From NCBI GenBank assembly GCA_947483555.1, contig CANKMW010000083.1:1-44282 (forward strand): a stretch of 44,282 bases of DNA, given 5' to 3'. This stretch comes from Myxococcales bacterium. GTDB lineage: Bacteria; Myxococcota_A; Polyangia; Haliangiales; Haliangiaceae. Both the position numbers and the translations under genes were made by a program. Positions 26,430 to 34,994 of this stretch are shown piece by piece; within the stretch, counting starts at the first letter, position 1, and every line of letters starts with the position of its first letter. The notes under the pieces were generated by a model, which did no database searches, had not been told where the DNA came from, and saw nothing but the letters and a program-made list of their open reading frames with translations.

Positions 26430-28277
26430 ATGAGCACGCGCGGGTGGGCGTTGCTGTTCGTCGTCGCGCTGTTCGCCAGCGCGTGCAAGAAGAAGCCGGC
26501 CACCGGGACCAGCGCCCAGGATGCCGGCGGCGCCGGAGTTTCCAGGGCCGAGGAATCGGCCCCGATCGTGGCGGCGGCGCCGGCGGCGGCCGCGCTGGCG
26601 GCGCCGGCGGCGGGCACGACGCGGCTGACCCACGACCGGCTGGTCCTCGACCTCAAGGGTTCCTGGCGGAGCGCGATCGACGGGGAGATGCTGTCGGCGT
26701 CTCCCGAGGGCGTGGCCGACGCCGCCGTGCTGGTGATGCCGACGATCGATCTGGGCGGCGGCAGCCTCGCCGACGTGCTGGTGCGCGGCATCGACGCGAG
26801 CACCACGGGACGCACGCTGGTCAAGGCCCTGCCCGCGCAGCCCGAGCTGGGCACCACGCGCGCCGGTGTCTCGTTCGCCAGCCAGTTCCGCCAGACCCGC
26901 GGCGCGGCCGGCGACGTGATGAACGCGATCTACTATCTATACGACGTCGGCGGCCGCGGCCAGCTCGTCGTCGCCGTCGCGGTCAGCACGCCGTCGTTCA
27001 AGCTGGTGGCCACCGCGGTCGTGGCCAAGGAGACCCAGGTCATCGCCGCGCCGACGGCACCGTCGGTGGGTGTGCCGACCGGCGCCGGTAGCTCGTCTTA
27101 CACGACCGCCGTGGGTTCCACGGCCTACGTCGCGTCGGTCGGAGAGTCGCCGAAGCTCGCGCCGGTGCCGTTCCGGATCACCTGGGCGCAGCACAACCCG
27201 CGGGTGAGCTCGATGACCTCGTTCGGGTTCCACTTCGCCCGCGACGGTCGGGGCAACGCCTACGTCTACGACTCCGAGGAGTACGACGCGGTGAGGACCG
27301 ACGCGGTGTCGACGTACGCCGGCGGCGGCAGCAAGCGCACGATGACCGCGATCGATCACACCGCCTTCGAGACGGCGGTGCTCCAGGCGACCGGCTTCCG
27401 CGATGACAGCGGCTCGGCGCTCCGGACGACCCGGTTCGAGAGCGTCGACGCCGACCAGGCCGGCGATCTGTTCATCGGCGGCCGGGCCGCCATCTTCGGC
27501 AACGCCTTCAAGGGCTACACGTCCTACTTCGTCTGGCGCGGCGGCACCGGCAAGGGCGAGGCGATCCTCCCCAAGCTGACCTTCGAGCACCCCTTCAGCT
27601 GGGAGGCCACCTCGTTCCTGCGACCGACGCCGCAGGGCGACGCCTGGATGTTCGTTCCGCGGGCGGGAAAGTGGCCGCGGGTCCTCTACCTGCGTCACAG
27701 CGGCGGGGCGTGGAGCGAGAAGGAGATCGACGTCTCCCGCTTCGCGGGCGGCGGCAAGGGGCCGACCCCGACCATCGACGCGTTGACCGCGTGGGGCGCG
27801 CCTGACTTCACCGGCGGCTGGGTATTCTACTCCAACGGGGCCTTCTGGCGCATCTCCCGAGACGGCGGGGCCATCGCTCCGCTGGTCCGCATGGACCTGC
27901 CGACCAAGGGCGTCTCGGTCTCCGCCCCGGTCGTCCTCGCCAACGGCGACATCTGGTTCGCCGCGCTCGAAGACAGCAGCGTGGTCAGCTACGTCGGCCC
28001 CGACCAGTGGGGCCACGGCACCGCCGAGGTCAAGCACCAGTCGATCGTGCTCGGCGACCGCTCGCGCTGGATCCGCGCGCGCCTCGACGGCAAGGGCGGC
28101 GTCTCGCTCGGCGAGATCGACGGCGACGCCATCCTCGCCGCCTTGCGGAAGACGGGCGCGCGGATCGACGGCGACGTGTTCCAGACGCCGCGCCTGAAGG
28201 TCGATCTCACCAGCGGCGGGATCTTCACCTACGACACGCACCACGGCGTGCTCTACGCACTCACGCCGCAGGACTAA
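26430..28277 (+). CDS. Large hypothetical lipoprotein
   Basis: A 615-residue protein. MSTRGWALLFVVALFASAC is a signal with lipobox FASAC, followed by KKK and a long Ala/Pro linker to about residue 65. Residues 66-200 (RLVLDLKGSWRSAIDGEMLS) look like a small folded domain. From about residue 240 there is a propeller-like series: GFHFARDGRGNAYVYD, DADQAGDLFIGGRAAIFG, GDAWMFVPRAGKWPRVLYLR, GGWVFYSNGAFWRISRDG, NGDIWFAALEDSSVVSYVG. I do not recognise a specific family. Expression should be leaderless. The next gene follows 91 bp later with its own ribosome site. Confidence 0.8.
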   Translation: MSTRGWALLFVVALFASACKKKPATGTSAQDAGGAGVSRAEESAPIVAAAPAAAALAAPAAGTTRLTHDRLVLDLKGSWRSAIDGEMLSASPEGVADAAVLVMPTIDLGGGSLADVLVRGIDASTTGRTLVKALPAQPELGTTRAGVSFASQFRQTRGAAGDVMNAIYYLYDVGGRGQLVVAVAVSTPSFKLVATAVVAKETQVIAAPTAPSVGVPTGAGSSSYTTAVGSTAYVASVGESPKLAPVPFRITWAQHNPRVSSMTSFGFHFARDGRGNAYVYDSEEYDAVRTDAVSTYAGGGSKRTMTAIDHTAFETAVLQATGFRDDSGSALRTTRFESVDADQAGDLFIGGRAAIFGNAFKGYTSYFVWRGGTGKGEAILPKLTFEHPFSWEATSFLRPTPQGDAWMFVPRAGKWPRVLYLRHSGGAWSEKEIDVSRFAGGGKGPTPTIDALTAWGAPDFTGGWVFYSNGAFWRISRDGGAIAPLVRMDLPTKGVSVSAPVVLANGDIWFAALEDSSVVSYVGPDQWGHGTAEVKHQSIVLGDRSRWIRARLDGKGGVSLGEIDGDAILAALRKTGARIDGDVFQTPRLKVDLTSGGIFTYDTHHGVLYALTPQD

Positions 28278-28367
28278 CTGCGCTCGTCGTCGCGCGGTCC
28301 GATTCCTCTTACCAACTCGTTACGTGCCGAGGCCGAGGCGCGTGTCTTCCTTCTGGCGGAGGACACC

Positions 28368-29399
28368 ATGTGGAAGAGTTCGGTCGTGTTGTTCGGGTGC
28401 GTCGCGGCGGCGTGTGGTGCGGGTGAGCCGGCGCCGGTCGGGGCGCTCGCCCGGTTCGAGGTCCACGGCGACCTCGGCGACGGCAACGTGCTGCTGGCGC
28501 CGATCCGGTTCCAGAGCCTGACCCTGGCGCCGATCGCGGCGAGCGGCGAGACCTCGAGCGAGGAGTACCTGGTGCTCGACGAGGCCATGGCGCAGGGGCT
28601 GGTGGCGATCGACGAGCAGGGCCCGGTCAACTCGCTCACGCTCGCCAACCGCGCCACGCTGCCGCTGTTCCTCCTCTCGGGTGAGGTCGTGATCGGCGGC
28701 AAGCAGGACCGCATCATCGGCAAGAACACGATCGTCACCGCGGCGGCCACCGAGGCCATCCCGGTGTTCTGCGTCGAGCACGGGCGGTGGGGCGGCAGCC
28801 AGGCCGGCTTCACCACCGCCGGCGTGCTCGCCCATTCCAGCCTGCGCGAGAAGGCGAACTTCGACGGGCAGGACACGGTGTGGAAGGAAGTCGCGGAGAA
28901 GAACGCGAAGCGCCAGACCTCGAACCCGACCGAGACCTATCGCCACAGCGCCGCCCAGCAGACCGGCGCGTCGGTGGCCACGTGGGAGGAACACTTTGAC
29001 CGCGCGCTCGCCAGCGTGCCGTCGCCGGCGAGGGGCCGGCTGGTCGGCTACGCGGTCGCGATCAACGGCGAGGTGGTCGCCGTCGACGTGTTCGAGAACC
29101 CGCGCTTGCTGGCGAAGCTCGATCGCAAGCTGCGGCGCAGCTACTACGCCGAGGCGCTCGACGTGGCGGCCAACAGCGACGCCCGCCCGCCCGACGCCGC
29201 GGCGATCCGCGCCTTCGTCGCGCGGGCCGAGACCGCGCCCGCCGAGCGGGTCCACGAGAGCAGCGGCGCCGACACGGTCAACAACGTCGCCGCCGACTCC
29301 GCCTCGACCCAGGTCATGTCCAAGAAAGCCAAACCGGCTGACGGCAAGGCCGCCAGACCGGTGTTCAAGAGCGTGCAGAAGCGGTCGAAGGCGAAGTGA
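28368..29399 (+). CDS. Lipoprotein with ARPP-1 (DUF6569-type) domain
   Basis: A 343-residue protein with ribosome site GGAGG eight bases before ATG 28368. MWKSSVVLFGCVAAAC is a lipoprotein-type signal. Residues 35-270 match the ARPP-1 family: EEYLVLDEAMAQGLVAIDEQ, LANRATLPLFLLSGEVVIGG, KQDRIIGKNTIVTAAATEAI and PVFCVEHGRWGG with the conserved Cys-Val-Glu-x-Gly-Arg-Trp. ARPP-1 proteins are linked by comparative genomics to ADP-ribose/phosphatase-type metabolism but have no firm activity. Here the domain is on an exported lipoprotein, with a Lys/Ala-rich C-terminal tail (residues 310-343). It is convergent with the PPC remnant. Confidence 0.85.
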   Translation: MWKSSVVLFGCVAAACGAGEPAPVGALARFEVHGDLGDGNVLLAPIRFQSLTLAPIAASGETSSEEYLVLDEAMAQGLVAIDEQGPVNSLTLANRATLPLFLLSGEVVIGGKQDRIIGKNTIVTAAATEAIPVFCVEHGRWGGSQAGFTTAGVLAHSSLREKANFDGQDTVWKEVAEKNAKRQTSNPTETYRHSAAQQTGASVATWEEHFDRALASVPSPARGRLVGYAVAINGEVVAVDVFENPRLLAKLDRKLRRSYYAEALDVAANSDARPPDAAAIRAFVARAETAPAERVHESSGADTVNNVAADSASTQVMSKKAKPADGKAARPVFKSVQKRSKAK

Positions 29400-29420
29400 C
29401 CGCGCGGCGCGGCCCGCCGC

Positions 29421-29778
29421 TCAGTTCTCGGCGGTGCGCAGCGTGAAGTTGCCCGCGGCGTAGTCGTGGACGCCGATGTGGAGCTTGCCGCTCGACGCCG
29501 GGGTCAGCGTGATGGTCTCGTTGCCCGAGTCGGTGTAGCCGCGGTAGAGGTACTCGCCCGTGGTCGGAGCCGCGCCCATCTGGACGTAGAGGTCGACGTC
29601 GACCGACGACGTGGTGCGGGCGACGATCTTGCGGCCGGCGATGACGTCGAGCGAGAACGCCTTCATCTCACCCTGGGCGACGCTGCCCGAGGTGTTGAGG
29701 TGGGTGACCGTCGACGGCGGGGGCTCGGCCGGGCCGCTGCCACCGCCCTCGGTCGCGTCGCTGGTGTAGCTTCGGGTC
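29421..29778 (-). pseudogene. Remnant with bacterial pre-peptidase C-terminal (PPC) domain
   Basis: The last 95 or so codons encode a PPC-type beta-sandwich: NTSGSVAQGEMKAFSLDVIA, ARTTSSVDVDLYVQMGA, ETITLTPASSGKLHIGV, HDYAAGNFTLRTAEN. Such domains sit at the C-terminus of secreted proteases and are often removed after export. Upstream, the frame reads CTTRSYTSDATEGGG as if a mature lipoprotein began there, but no signal peptide or start codon precedes it: the DNA becomes the start of the divergent lipoprotein gene. An internal ATG at 29666 could still start an 81-residue product. I read this as a truncated gene tail. Confidence 0.5.
29767..29772 (+). promoter_or_regulatory. -10 box TAGCTT, leaderless promoter
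   Basis: TAGCTT, six nucleotides, then GTG 29779 of the decayed lipoprotein gene; the promoter seems intact although the gene is not. Confidence 0.4.
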
Positions 29779-30230
29779 GTGCAGCTCCGAGGGTGGCCCG
29801 CCGGGATCGTGATCGCGGTCGCGATGGCGTGCCTGGCGTGCGGCGGCGGTCGCGCTGCCGCACCGCCGGCGGTGGACCCATCGGCGCCGACCTCGGTCGA
29901 CAAGGTGACCATCGCGGTCCTCGGCCTCGAGGTGCTCGACGACGGCTCCGGGATCAGCCCGGAGGCGGTCCAGTTCGCGAAGGAGCTGACCGAGGAGATC
30001 CGGAGGCTGCCGAAGACCGGGACCGGACCGTACGCGCTCGCGCCGGGCAGCGACAAGGATCTCGTCGAGATGAAGCTGCGCCGATCGGCAACGAGCTGGC
30101 GACCGATCGCCTGCTGTACGGGAAGGTCGAGCGTCATCCCGGACGACGAGTCCTCGGGCGCGGCGCTGGCGGCGTGGGGCGAGAAGCTGTACGCCGAGCT
30201 CACCGCCGCCACCGATCAGGGCGCGGCGGT
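29779..30230 (+). pseudogene. Decayed lipoprotein gene
   Basis: GTG 29779 begins MQLRGWPAGIVIAVAMACLAC, a good lipoprotein signal, and about 90 codons read well (DKVTIAVLGLEVLDDGSGIS, AVQFAKELTEEIRRLP, LAPGSDKDLVEMKL). Then the coding signal moves to another frame (APIGNELATDRLLYGKVERH, about 30079-30138), and after about 30139 it is back in the first frame (PDDESSGAALAAWGEKLYAE). The order matches myxobacterial proteins of the form 'assemble name, ... IGxxLGADRLLYGKVER', with pieces missing between. Past about 30220 the frame is only antisense of the TolC-like gene and has no proper stop. Two internal deletions are the likely cause. Confidence 0.55.
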
Positions 30231-31712
30231 CATCGGGGCCGACGTCGACCGCGGCCCGGTCAGCGCGGCCAGCGCGGCGACCGCGACCTGGCGATCGGCG
30301 TGGGCGCGCGCCAGCGCGGCGGCGGCCGCGGCGGCCTGATCCTGGCGGGTCAGGACGTCGAAGTTGGTGCCGGCGCCGGTGCGCCAGCGATCGAGCTCGA
30401 GGGCGACGGTCTTGTGGGCGAGCTCGGCGGCGCGGGTCGCGGCTGCGATCCGACGCTCCGACAGCGTGACCGCATCGACGGCGCGCGCGACCTCGGCGGT
30501 CAGGCGGCCGCGGCGCGCCTCGCGCAGGTGCGCGAGCTGCTTGCGCTCGAGGCGGGCGACGTCGCGCTCGCCGCGGGCGGCGCGATCGCCCACCGGCAGG
30601 GTCAGCGACAGCGCGGCGCCGGCTTCGTAGCCGTCGAAGCGCGCCAGCTGACTCCACGCGTCGCCGGCGTCGGCGGCGTTGCCGGTCGGGCCGCCCCGCA
30701 CCAGCAGGTCGAGCTGGGGGCCCAGTCCGCGCGCCGCGCCGCGCGCGCGGGCGTCGGCGCCGCGCGCCCGGTGATCGATCGCCTGCAGCTCCGGGGAAAA
30801 AGCCAGCGTCCGCGCGAGCGCGTCGGCCACCGATGGCGGCGCCGGCGTCGCCGCGTCGAGCGCGTCGGCGGCGGCGAGCGGCCGCGGATCGCCGTCCTCG
30901 AGCGCGAGCAGGACCCGCAGCTCGAGGGCCCGTTCGCTCAGCGCCAGCTGCGCGCCGACCAGCGCGGCTTCGCGGGCGGCGATGGCCTGCTCGACCGCGA
31001 GCACCTCGAGCTCGGAGCCGCGGCCGGCGCCGACCCGAGCCCGCGTGATCGCGAGCTGCTCGCCGGCCAGCGCCAGCGCGCTGTCGCGGATGGCGATCTC
31101 GCGGCTCGCGTACGCCAGCTCCCAGTAGGCGCGGCTGACGTCGAAGACCAGCTGGGTCTCGGCCAGCACCAGGCCGGCGGCTTCGGCGTCGGCACCGGCG
31201 CGGGCGACGCGGCGCCCCGCATCGTGCACGGCGCGCCCCCGGCCGCGCAGCAGCGGCTGTTGCCACACCAGCTCGGCGCGCGAGCTGTGCACGGTGTAGT
31301 CGAGATCGGTCGCCGGACCGCCGGCGTTCAGCTGGGCACGGGTGCGACTGACGCCCTCGCGAAGCTGCAGCCCGACGCGGCCGCCCCAGGCCAGCGGCTT
31401 CCACACCCCGATGCGGGCCGAGGCGGCATCGAGATCGGTCTCCTGGAAGAACGGCCCGACGGTGGGCTCGGTGAAGCGGGTCAGACCCTCGGCCCCGGCC
31501 TCGACGAGGAGGTCGTCGACACCGCCGGTGGCGCGCACCTGGGCCTCGGCACGCTCGACGGCGACGGCCTGGCCGGCGCGGGTGTCATTGCCGGCGCGGG
31601 CGATGGCGAGCGCGTCGGCGAGCGCGATCGGGCGCGTGGCCGGCGCGGCGTCGTCGGCGGCCGCCGGCGCGGCCACGGCGAGGGAGGCGAGCAGGAGCAA
31701 GATGGCCGCCAT
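30216..31712 (-). CDS. TolC-family outer-membrane channel
   Basis: A 498-residue outer-membrane efflux protein. MAAILLLLASLAVAAPAAA is a Sec signal. The body is two long alpha-helical hairpin repeats with heptad-like Ala/Leu/Glu/Arg stretches (AETQLVFDVSRAYWELAYAS, ALVGAQLALSERALELRVLL) and the beta-strand loops (DYTVHSSRAELVWQQPLLRG, GYEAGAALSLTLPVGDRAA). ATG 31712 is supported by AAGGA four bases upstream, which belongs to the dispersed repeat at 31716-31756. It is the last gene of the exporter operon, 74 bp after the membrane-fusion gene, and gives the exit duct of the tripartite pump. Confidence 0.92.
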   Translation of the reverse strand: MAAILLLLASLAVAAPAAADDAAPATRPIALADALAIARAGNDTRAGQAVAVERAEAQVRATGGVDDLLVEAGAEGLTRFTEPTVGPFFQETDLDAASARIGVWKPLAWGGRVGLQLREGVSRTRAQLNAGGPATDLDYTVHSSRAELVWQQPLLRGRGRAVHDAGRRVARAGADAEAAGLVLAETQLVFDVSRAYWELAYASREIAIRDSALALAGEQLAITRARVGAGRGSELEVLAVEQAIAAREAALVGAQLALSERALELRVLLALEDGDPRPLAAADALDAATPAPPSVADALARTLAFSPELQAIDHRARGADARARGAARGLGPQLDLLVRGGPTGNAADAGDAWSQLARFDGYEAGAALSLTLPVGDRAARGERDVARLERKQLAHLREARRGRLTAEVARAVDAVTLSERRIAAATRAAELAHKTVALELDRWRTGAGTNFDVLTRQDQAAAAAAALARAHADRQVAVAALAALTGPRSTSAPMTAAP

Positions 31713-31715
31713 GCG

Positions 31716-31756
31716 TCCTTCGACTCGGCGCTTCGGGCCTCGCTCAGGACGAACGG
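31716..31756 (+). repeat. Dispersed intergenic repeat, copy 2
   Basis: TCCTTCGACTCGGCGC...CGCTCAGGACGAACGG, close to the copy at 26-68. It fills much of the gap between the membrane-fusion and TolC-like genes. Read on the minus strand its end GAAGGACGC directly abuts the TolC-like ATG and supplies a ribosome site. Confidence 0.7.
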
Positions 31757-31786
31757 TTGCCGGGCTCGGGCTCGAATGGAAGCCGA

Positions 31787-32854
31787 TCACTTCGCAACTG
31801 CCGGCTCGAGGTGGACGTCGACGCGCAGGCCGAGCGGCAGGGCCGGACTCTGATCGAGCGCGACCACCACCTCCAGCACCCGGGTATCGATGCGAGCGCG
31901 CGGATCGTCGAGGCGCTGGGTCTTGCGGCCGAGCTCGCCGACCACCCGGGTCACGTGGCCGACGAAGCGGCGATCGCCGTAGGCGAGCGCGGTCGCCCAC
32001 GCCGGCTGGCCGATCGCGATCCGGGCGACATCGACCTCGTCGACCTCGACCCGCAGCTCGAGGCGCGACGTGTCGGCGACGATCAGGACCGTGGTCGGCG
32101 GCATGGTCGCGACGTGCTCGCCGACCTCGTGCAGACGGCGAACCACGACCCCGGCCCGCGGTGAGCGCAGCTCGTGCTGGGCCAGGTGGGCGCGGGCCTC
32201 CTCCAGGTTGGCGAGCGCGCCGTCGAACGTGGCCTTGGCCTCGGCGATCAGCTCGGCGCGCGAGCCGGAGCGGAGCAACGACGCCCGGGCGGCGGCGGCG
32301 CGGGCCTGCGCGGCGCTGGCATCGGCCAGGCCGCGGGCGCTGTCGACCTCGGCCATCGGGATGGCGTCGGGGTTGGCGGCCAGCAGCGCCTCGGCGCGGT
32401 CGCGGGACAGGCCGCGCTCCCTGGCCTGCGCCGCCACCGCGTCGGCCTCGGCGCTGGCGGCGCGGATCTCGTCGGGGCGGGCGCCGCGAACCGCGGCGTC
32501 CTTGCGGGCGCGAGCGGCGGCGACCGCGGCCTCGGCGCCAGCCACGCGGGCGCGGGCGACCCGATCGTCGAGGCGGCCGAGCAGCTGCCCGGCCGTGACC
32601 GCGTCGCCCTCGTCGACCACCAGCTCGGCGATGCGGCCGCTGGCTTCGAAGCCGAGCTCGGCGCGATCGCCCTCGGCTTCGACCAGGCCGGGCGCGACCA
32701 GGACGGTCGGTGCGCCCGGCGCGGTGGCCGGCGCCGCCGGGGCGTTGCTGCGCAACCACGCCACGCCGGCGGTGGCGGCGGCGGCGAGCACGAGCGTGGC
32801 GCCGAGCTTGGTGCGGCGCGAGAAGCGGGCGTGGGGGGCGGTGGTGGTGGCCAT
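31787..32854 (-). CDS. HlyD/DevB-type membrane-fusion protein
   Basis: A 355-residue periplasmic adaptor. One N-terminal transmembrane helix (TKLGATLVLAAAATAGVAWL) is followed by the lipoyl half-motif GRIAELVVDEGDAVTAGQLL, a long coiled coil of Ala/Arg/Glu (residues 95-215), the second lipoyl half LRSPRAGVVVRRLHEVGEHV, and a beta-barrel (LELRVEVDEVDVARIAIGQ). It joins an inner-membrane ABC permease to the TolC-like channel. ATG 32854 has ribosome site GGAG. The gene begins 20 bp after the ATPase stop. The DevB-like order of domains fits the neighbouring DevC-like permease. Confidence 0.92.
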   Translation of the reverse strand: MATTTAPHARFSRRTKLGATLVLAAAATAGVAWLRSNAPAAPATAPGAPTVLVAPGLVEAEGDRAELGFEASGRIAELVVDEGDAVTAGQLLGRLDDRVARARVAGAEAAVAAARARKDAAVRGARPDEIRAASAEADAVAAQARERGLSRDRAEALLAANPDAIPMAEVDSARGLADASAAQARAAAARASLLRSGSRAELIAEAKATFDGALANLEEARAHLAQHELRSPRAGVVVRRLHEVGEHVATMPPTTVLIVADTSRLELRVEVDEVDVARIAIGQPAWATALAYGDRRFVGHVTRVVGELGRKTQRLDDPRARIDTRVLEVVVALDQSPALPLGLRVDVHLEPAVAK

Positions 32855-32874
32855 GACGGTTCTCCAGGGAAGGG

Positions 32875-33666
32875 CTACGCAGCCGTCGGGGGATCGACTC
32901 GCGCGACGTGACGCGCGGAGGGGTGGATGCCGGGGGCCGGCACGGGAACGTCCCCTTGACGATCGACATGATCGATCGTGTGGACGGCGACGACGCGGCC
33001 GTCCTCGACGCGGGCGACGCGGTCGGCGAAGCGCTCGAGCCGCGGGTCGTGGGTGACGACCACGACCGCGCGGCCCTGCACCGAGGCCAGGTCGCGCAGG
33101 AGCGCCATCACGCCGAGCGCGGTCTTGGTGTCGAGGGCGGCGGTCGGTTCGTCGCCGATGATGATCGGGGGGTTGCCGCCGAGCGCACGCGCGATCGCGA
33201 CCCGTTGCTTCTGGCCGCCCGACAGGTCGGCGGGCTTGTGGTGCATGCGGTTCTCGAGTCCGACCGCGACCAGCAGCCGGCGCGCCTCGGCGTCGGCGTT
33301 GCGCGCCTTGGGGTCCTTCATCTTGATCGCGATCGCGACGTTCTCCTCGGCGGTGAGGGCCGGGAACAGGTTGAAGCCCTGGAAGATGAACCCGAAAGTG
33401 CCGGCGCGGATCGGCGGCAGCTCGCGCTGCGGCAACCCGGTGACCCGCTGGCCGCGGATGAAGACGTCGCCGCGCGTCGGGCGCAGGAGCAGGCCGAGGA
33501 TCGAGATGAGCGTGGTCTTGCCCGATCCCGATGGCCCCTCGATGAGCAGGATCTCGCCCGGGTAGACCGACAGGTCGGCGTCCTCGAGCGCGTTGACCTG
33601 GGTCTCGCCGGCGCCGTAGATCTTGGTGACGCCGGCCAGGCTCGCGATGGGGGTGGGTTGGGTCAT
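32875..33666 (-). CDS. ABC transporter ATPase (LolD/DevA type)
   Basis: A 263-residue ATPase. Walker A GPSGSGKTTLISILG, Q-loop FIFQGFNLFPALTAEENV, signature LSGGQKQRVAIARAL, Walker B IIIGDEPTAALD and H-loop VVVVTHDPRLERFAD are all intact. The family (MacB/LolD/DevA) powers FtsX-type permeases by mechanotransmission. The last 35 residues (DRQGDVPVPAPGIHPSARHV...) are a Pro/His-rich extension beyond the usual length. Ribosome site GGAG lies before ATG 33666. It follows the permease with a 39-bp gap that holds a degenerate hexamer repeat. Confidence 0.95.
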   Translation of the reverse strand: MTQPTPIASLAGVTKIYGAGETQVNALEDADLSVYPGEILLIEGPSGSGKTTLISILGLLLRPTRGDVFIRGQRVTGLPQRELPPIRAGTFGFIFQGFNLFPALTAEENVAIAIKMKDPKARNADAEARRLLVAVGLENRMHHKPADLSGGQKQRVAIARALGGNPPIIIGDEPTAALDTKTALGVMALLRDLASVQGRAVVVVTHDPRLERFADRVARVEDGRVVAVHTIDHVDRQGDVPVPAPGIHPSARHVARVDPPTAA

Positions 33667-33676
33667 GGTGGCTCCG

Positions 33677-33700
33677 GGTGCGGATGCGAGTGCGGGTGCG
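33677..33700. repeat. Degenerate hexamer tandem repeat
   Basis: GGTGCG, GATGCG, AGTGCG, GGTGCG in tandem, in the short gap between permease and ATPase genes. Similar to the hexamer array at 41295-41330. Confidence 0.5.
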
Positions 33701-33705
33701 GCGGC

Positions 33706-34827
33706 TCAGCCCTTGAAGACCGACGCCGGGTCGAGGCGCAGGACCTTGACGACCGAGAGCAGCGAGGCGAGACAGCACATCACCGCGGTCAGCACCGCCG
33801 TGGCCAGCACCAGATCGCGGGTCAAGAGCACGTTCAGGTTGGCGCCCGCCATCGCGGCCTTGGCCGCCAGGGCGAGGGCGCCGCCGAGCACCATGCCGAC
33901 CACCGCCGAGATCAGCGCCTGGTACACGATCACGCGCATGATGGCGCCGTCGCGCGCGCCCATCGCCTTGAGCGTGCCGTACTCCTTCAGGTGCTCGAGC
34001 GTGCCGTTGTAGAGGATCTGCCCGACCACCACCAGGCCGACGATCACGCCGAGCGCGGCGGTGGTGAAGAAGCCGGCGCCGACGCCGGTGCGCGACGACC
34101 AGTAGTGGCGCGCCCGCGCCGACATCGTCGGTCCGGTGTAGGCGTCGAGCCCGGGCAGCGCCGACAGCCGGCGCGCCAGGGTGTCGGGATCGACGCCGGG
34201 CCCGGCCGAGACCATGACGTAGTTGAAGCGGTCGGCAGGGTAGAGCGCGTAGGCCCGCGCGCTGTCGAGATCGGTCCACACGAACGGCGAGGTCGTGAAG
34301 CTGCGGATGCCGCGGGTCAGGCCGACGATCTCGGCGCGGGCGCCGAAGATCTCGCGCCGCTCGCCGACCCGGTCGACCTTGAGCTTCTCGGCCTCGCTGA
34401 CGTCGACCATGATAGCGCCCGGCTCGTGGATCCGGGTCGGATCACCGGCGACGACATTCCACGGCCGCAGCAGGCGCCCGCCGCGCTCGATGCCCACCAC
34501 CTGCACGCCCTGGGTGCCCCCGTCGGCGAGCCGGAACTGCCCGAACGCGAGCAACATGCGCTCGGCGTGGGCGACGCCCGGCGTCGAGGCCACCTTGTAG
34601 TAGGAGCGGTCGTCGATGGGCGCCGAGAAGTCGAAGTTCTCGCTGCCCTCGCCGGTCACCCACACGTCGGCGGTGGCGTGATCGATGAGGTTCGACGCGT
34701 TCTGCATGAACCCCAGGTACAGGCCGATCTGGACCAGCACCAGCATCACGCTGATCGACACGCCGGCGGCGGCGACGGTGAACTTGATCCGGTCGTGAAG
34801 CAGAATCTTGCGAGCCAGGGTCCACAC
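33706..34827 (-). CDS. DevC-like ABC transporter permease (FtsX/MacB family)
   Basis: A 373-residue permease. GTG 34827 gives WTLARKILLHDRIKFTVAAA, which is the normal N-terminus of this family, and a sigma-54 promoter ends 14 nt before it. Helix 1 (about 12-37) is followed by a periplasmic domain with NASNLIDHATADVWVTG and GSENFDFSAPIDDRSYYKVAS, as in DevC of the cyanobacterial DevBCA glycolipid exporter. Three more helices lie near residues 255-280, 305-330 and 340-365, ending VVKVLRLDPASVFKG. It is the first gene of permease-ATPase-adaptor-channel. Earlier in-frame starts (ATG 34884) exist but would lie upstream of the predicted transcription start. Confidence 0.92.
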   Translation of the reverse strand: MWTLARKILLHDRIKFTVAAAGVSISVMLVLVQIGLYLGFMQNASNLIDHATADVWVTGEGSENFDFSAPIDDRSYYKVASTPGVAHAERMLLAFGQFRLADGGTQGVQVVGIERGGRLLRPWNVVAGDPTRIHEPGAIMVDVSEAEKLKVDRVGERREIFGARAEIVGLTRGIRSFTTSPFVWTDLDSARAYALYPADRFNYVMVSAGPGVDPDTLARRLSALPGLDAYTGPTMSARARHYWSSRTGVGAGFFTTAALGVIVGLVVVGQILYNGTLEHLKEYGTLKAMGARDGAIMRVIVYQALISAVVGMVLGGALALAAKAAMAGANLNVLLTRDLVLATAVLTAVMCCLASLLSVVKVLRLDPASVFKG

Positions 34828-34840
34828 GATGGTGGCTAAG

Positions 34841-34855
34841 AGCACCCGGCGTGCC
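34841..34855 (-). promoter_or_regulatory. Sigma-54 promoter of exporter operon (GGCACG-N4-GTGCT)
   Basis: Minus strand GGCACGCCGGGTGCT: -24 GG and -12 GC exactly 10 bp apart and strong consensus match. Predicted transcription start 34830, three bases before GTG 34827. Two palindromes lie 80-120 bp upstream. Confidence 0.7.
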
Positions 34856-34905
34856 GGATCGCTTCGCCGCCAACTCCTCGACATCCGCGGCCACCCTGCC
34901 TCGAC

Positions 34906-34952
34906 GGGTAGGTAACGTTCCGTTACCGGGGGTAGCGAAACGTTACCTACCC
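34906..34952. promoter_or_regulatory. Double palindromic enhancer site of exporter operon
   Basis: Outer arms GGGTAGGTAACGTT (34906-34919) and AACGTTACCTACCC (34939-34952) are a perfect 14-bp inverted repeat. Inside, GGTAACG-TTC-CGTTACC (34911-34927) and GGTAGCG-AAA-CGTTACC (34931-34947) are two adjacent 17-bp sites, centres 20 bp apart, so on the same face of the helix. They are centred near -89 and -109 of the sigma-54 start, the normal place for NtrC-type enhancers. The same core recurs at 38333-38347. Confidence 0.8.
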
Positions 34953-34964
34953 CAGCCCCGGTTT

Positions 34965-34992
34965 CGCTGAGCGAGCCGAAGGCGAGTCGAAG
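34965..34992 (-). repeat. Dispersed intergenic repeat, partial copy 3
   Basis: CGCTGAGCGAGCCGAAGGCG followed by AGTCGAAG is the reverse complement of the CTTCGACTCG...CTCGCTCAG core seen at 26-68 and 31716-31756. It lies between the exporter operon's enhancer sites and the kinase stop codon. Confidence 0.6.
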
Positions 34993-34994
34993 CG

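Noticed and set aside
29779..30339. Intact 186-residue lipoprotein
   Set aside because: The coding signal changes frame in the middle and the last 40 codons are antisense to the TolC-like gene.
32908..34839. 643-codon plus-strand open frame
   Set aside because: Antisense to the ATPase and permease genes whose motifs are unambiguous.
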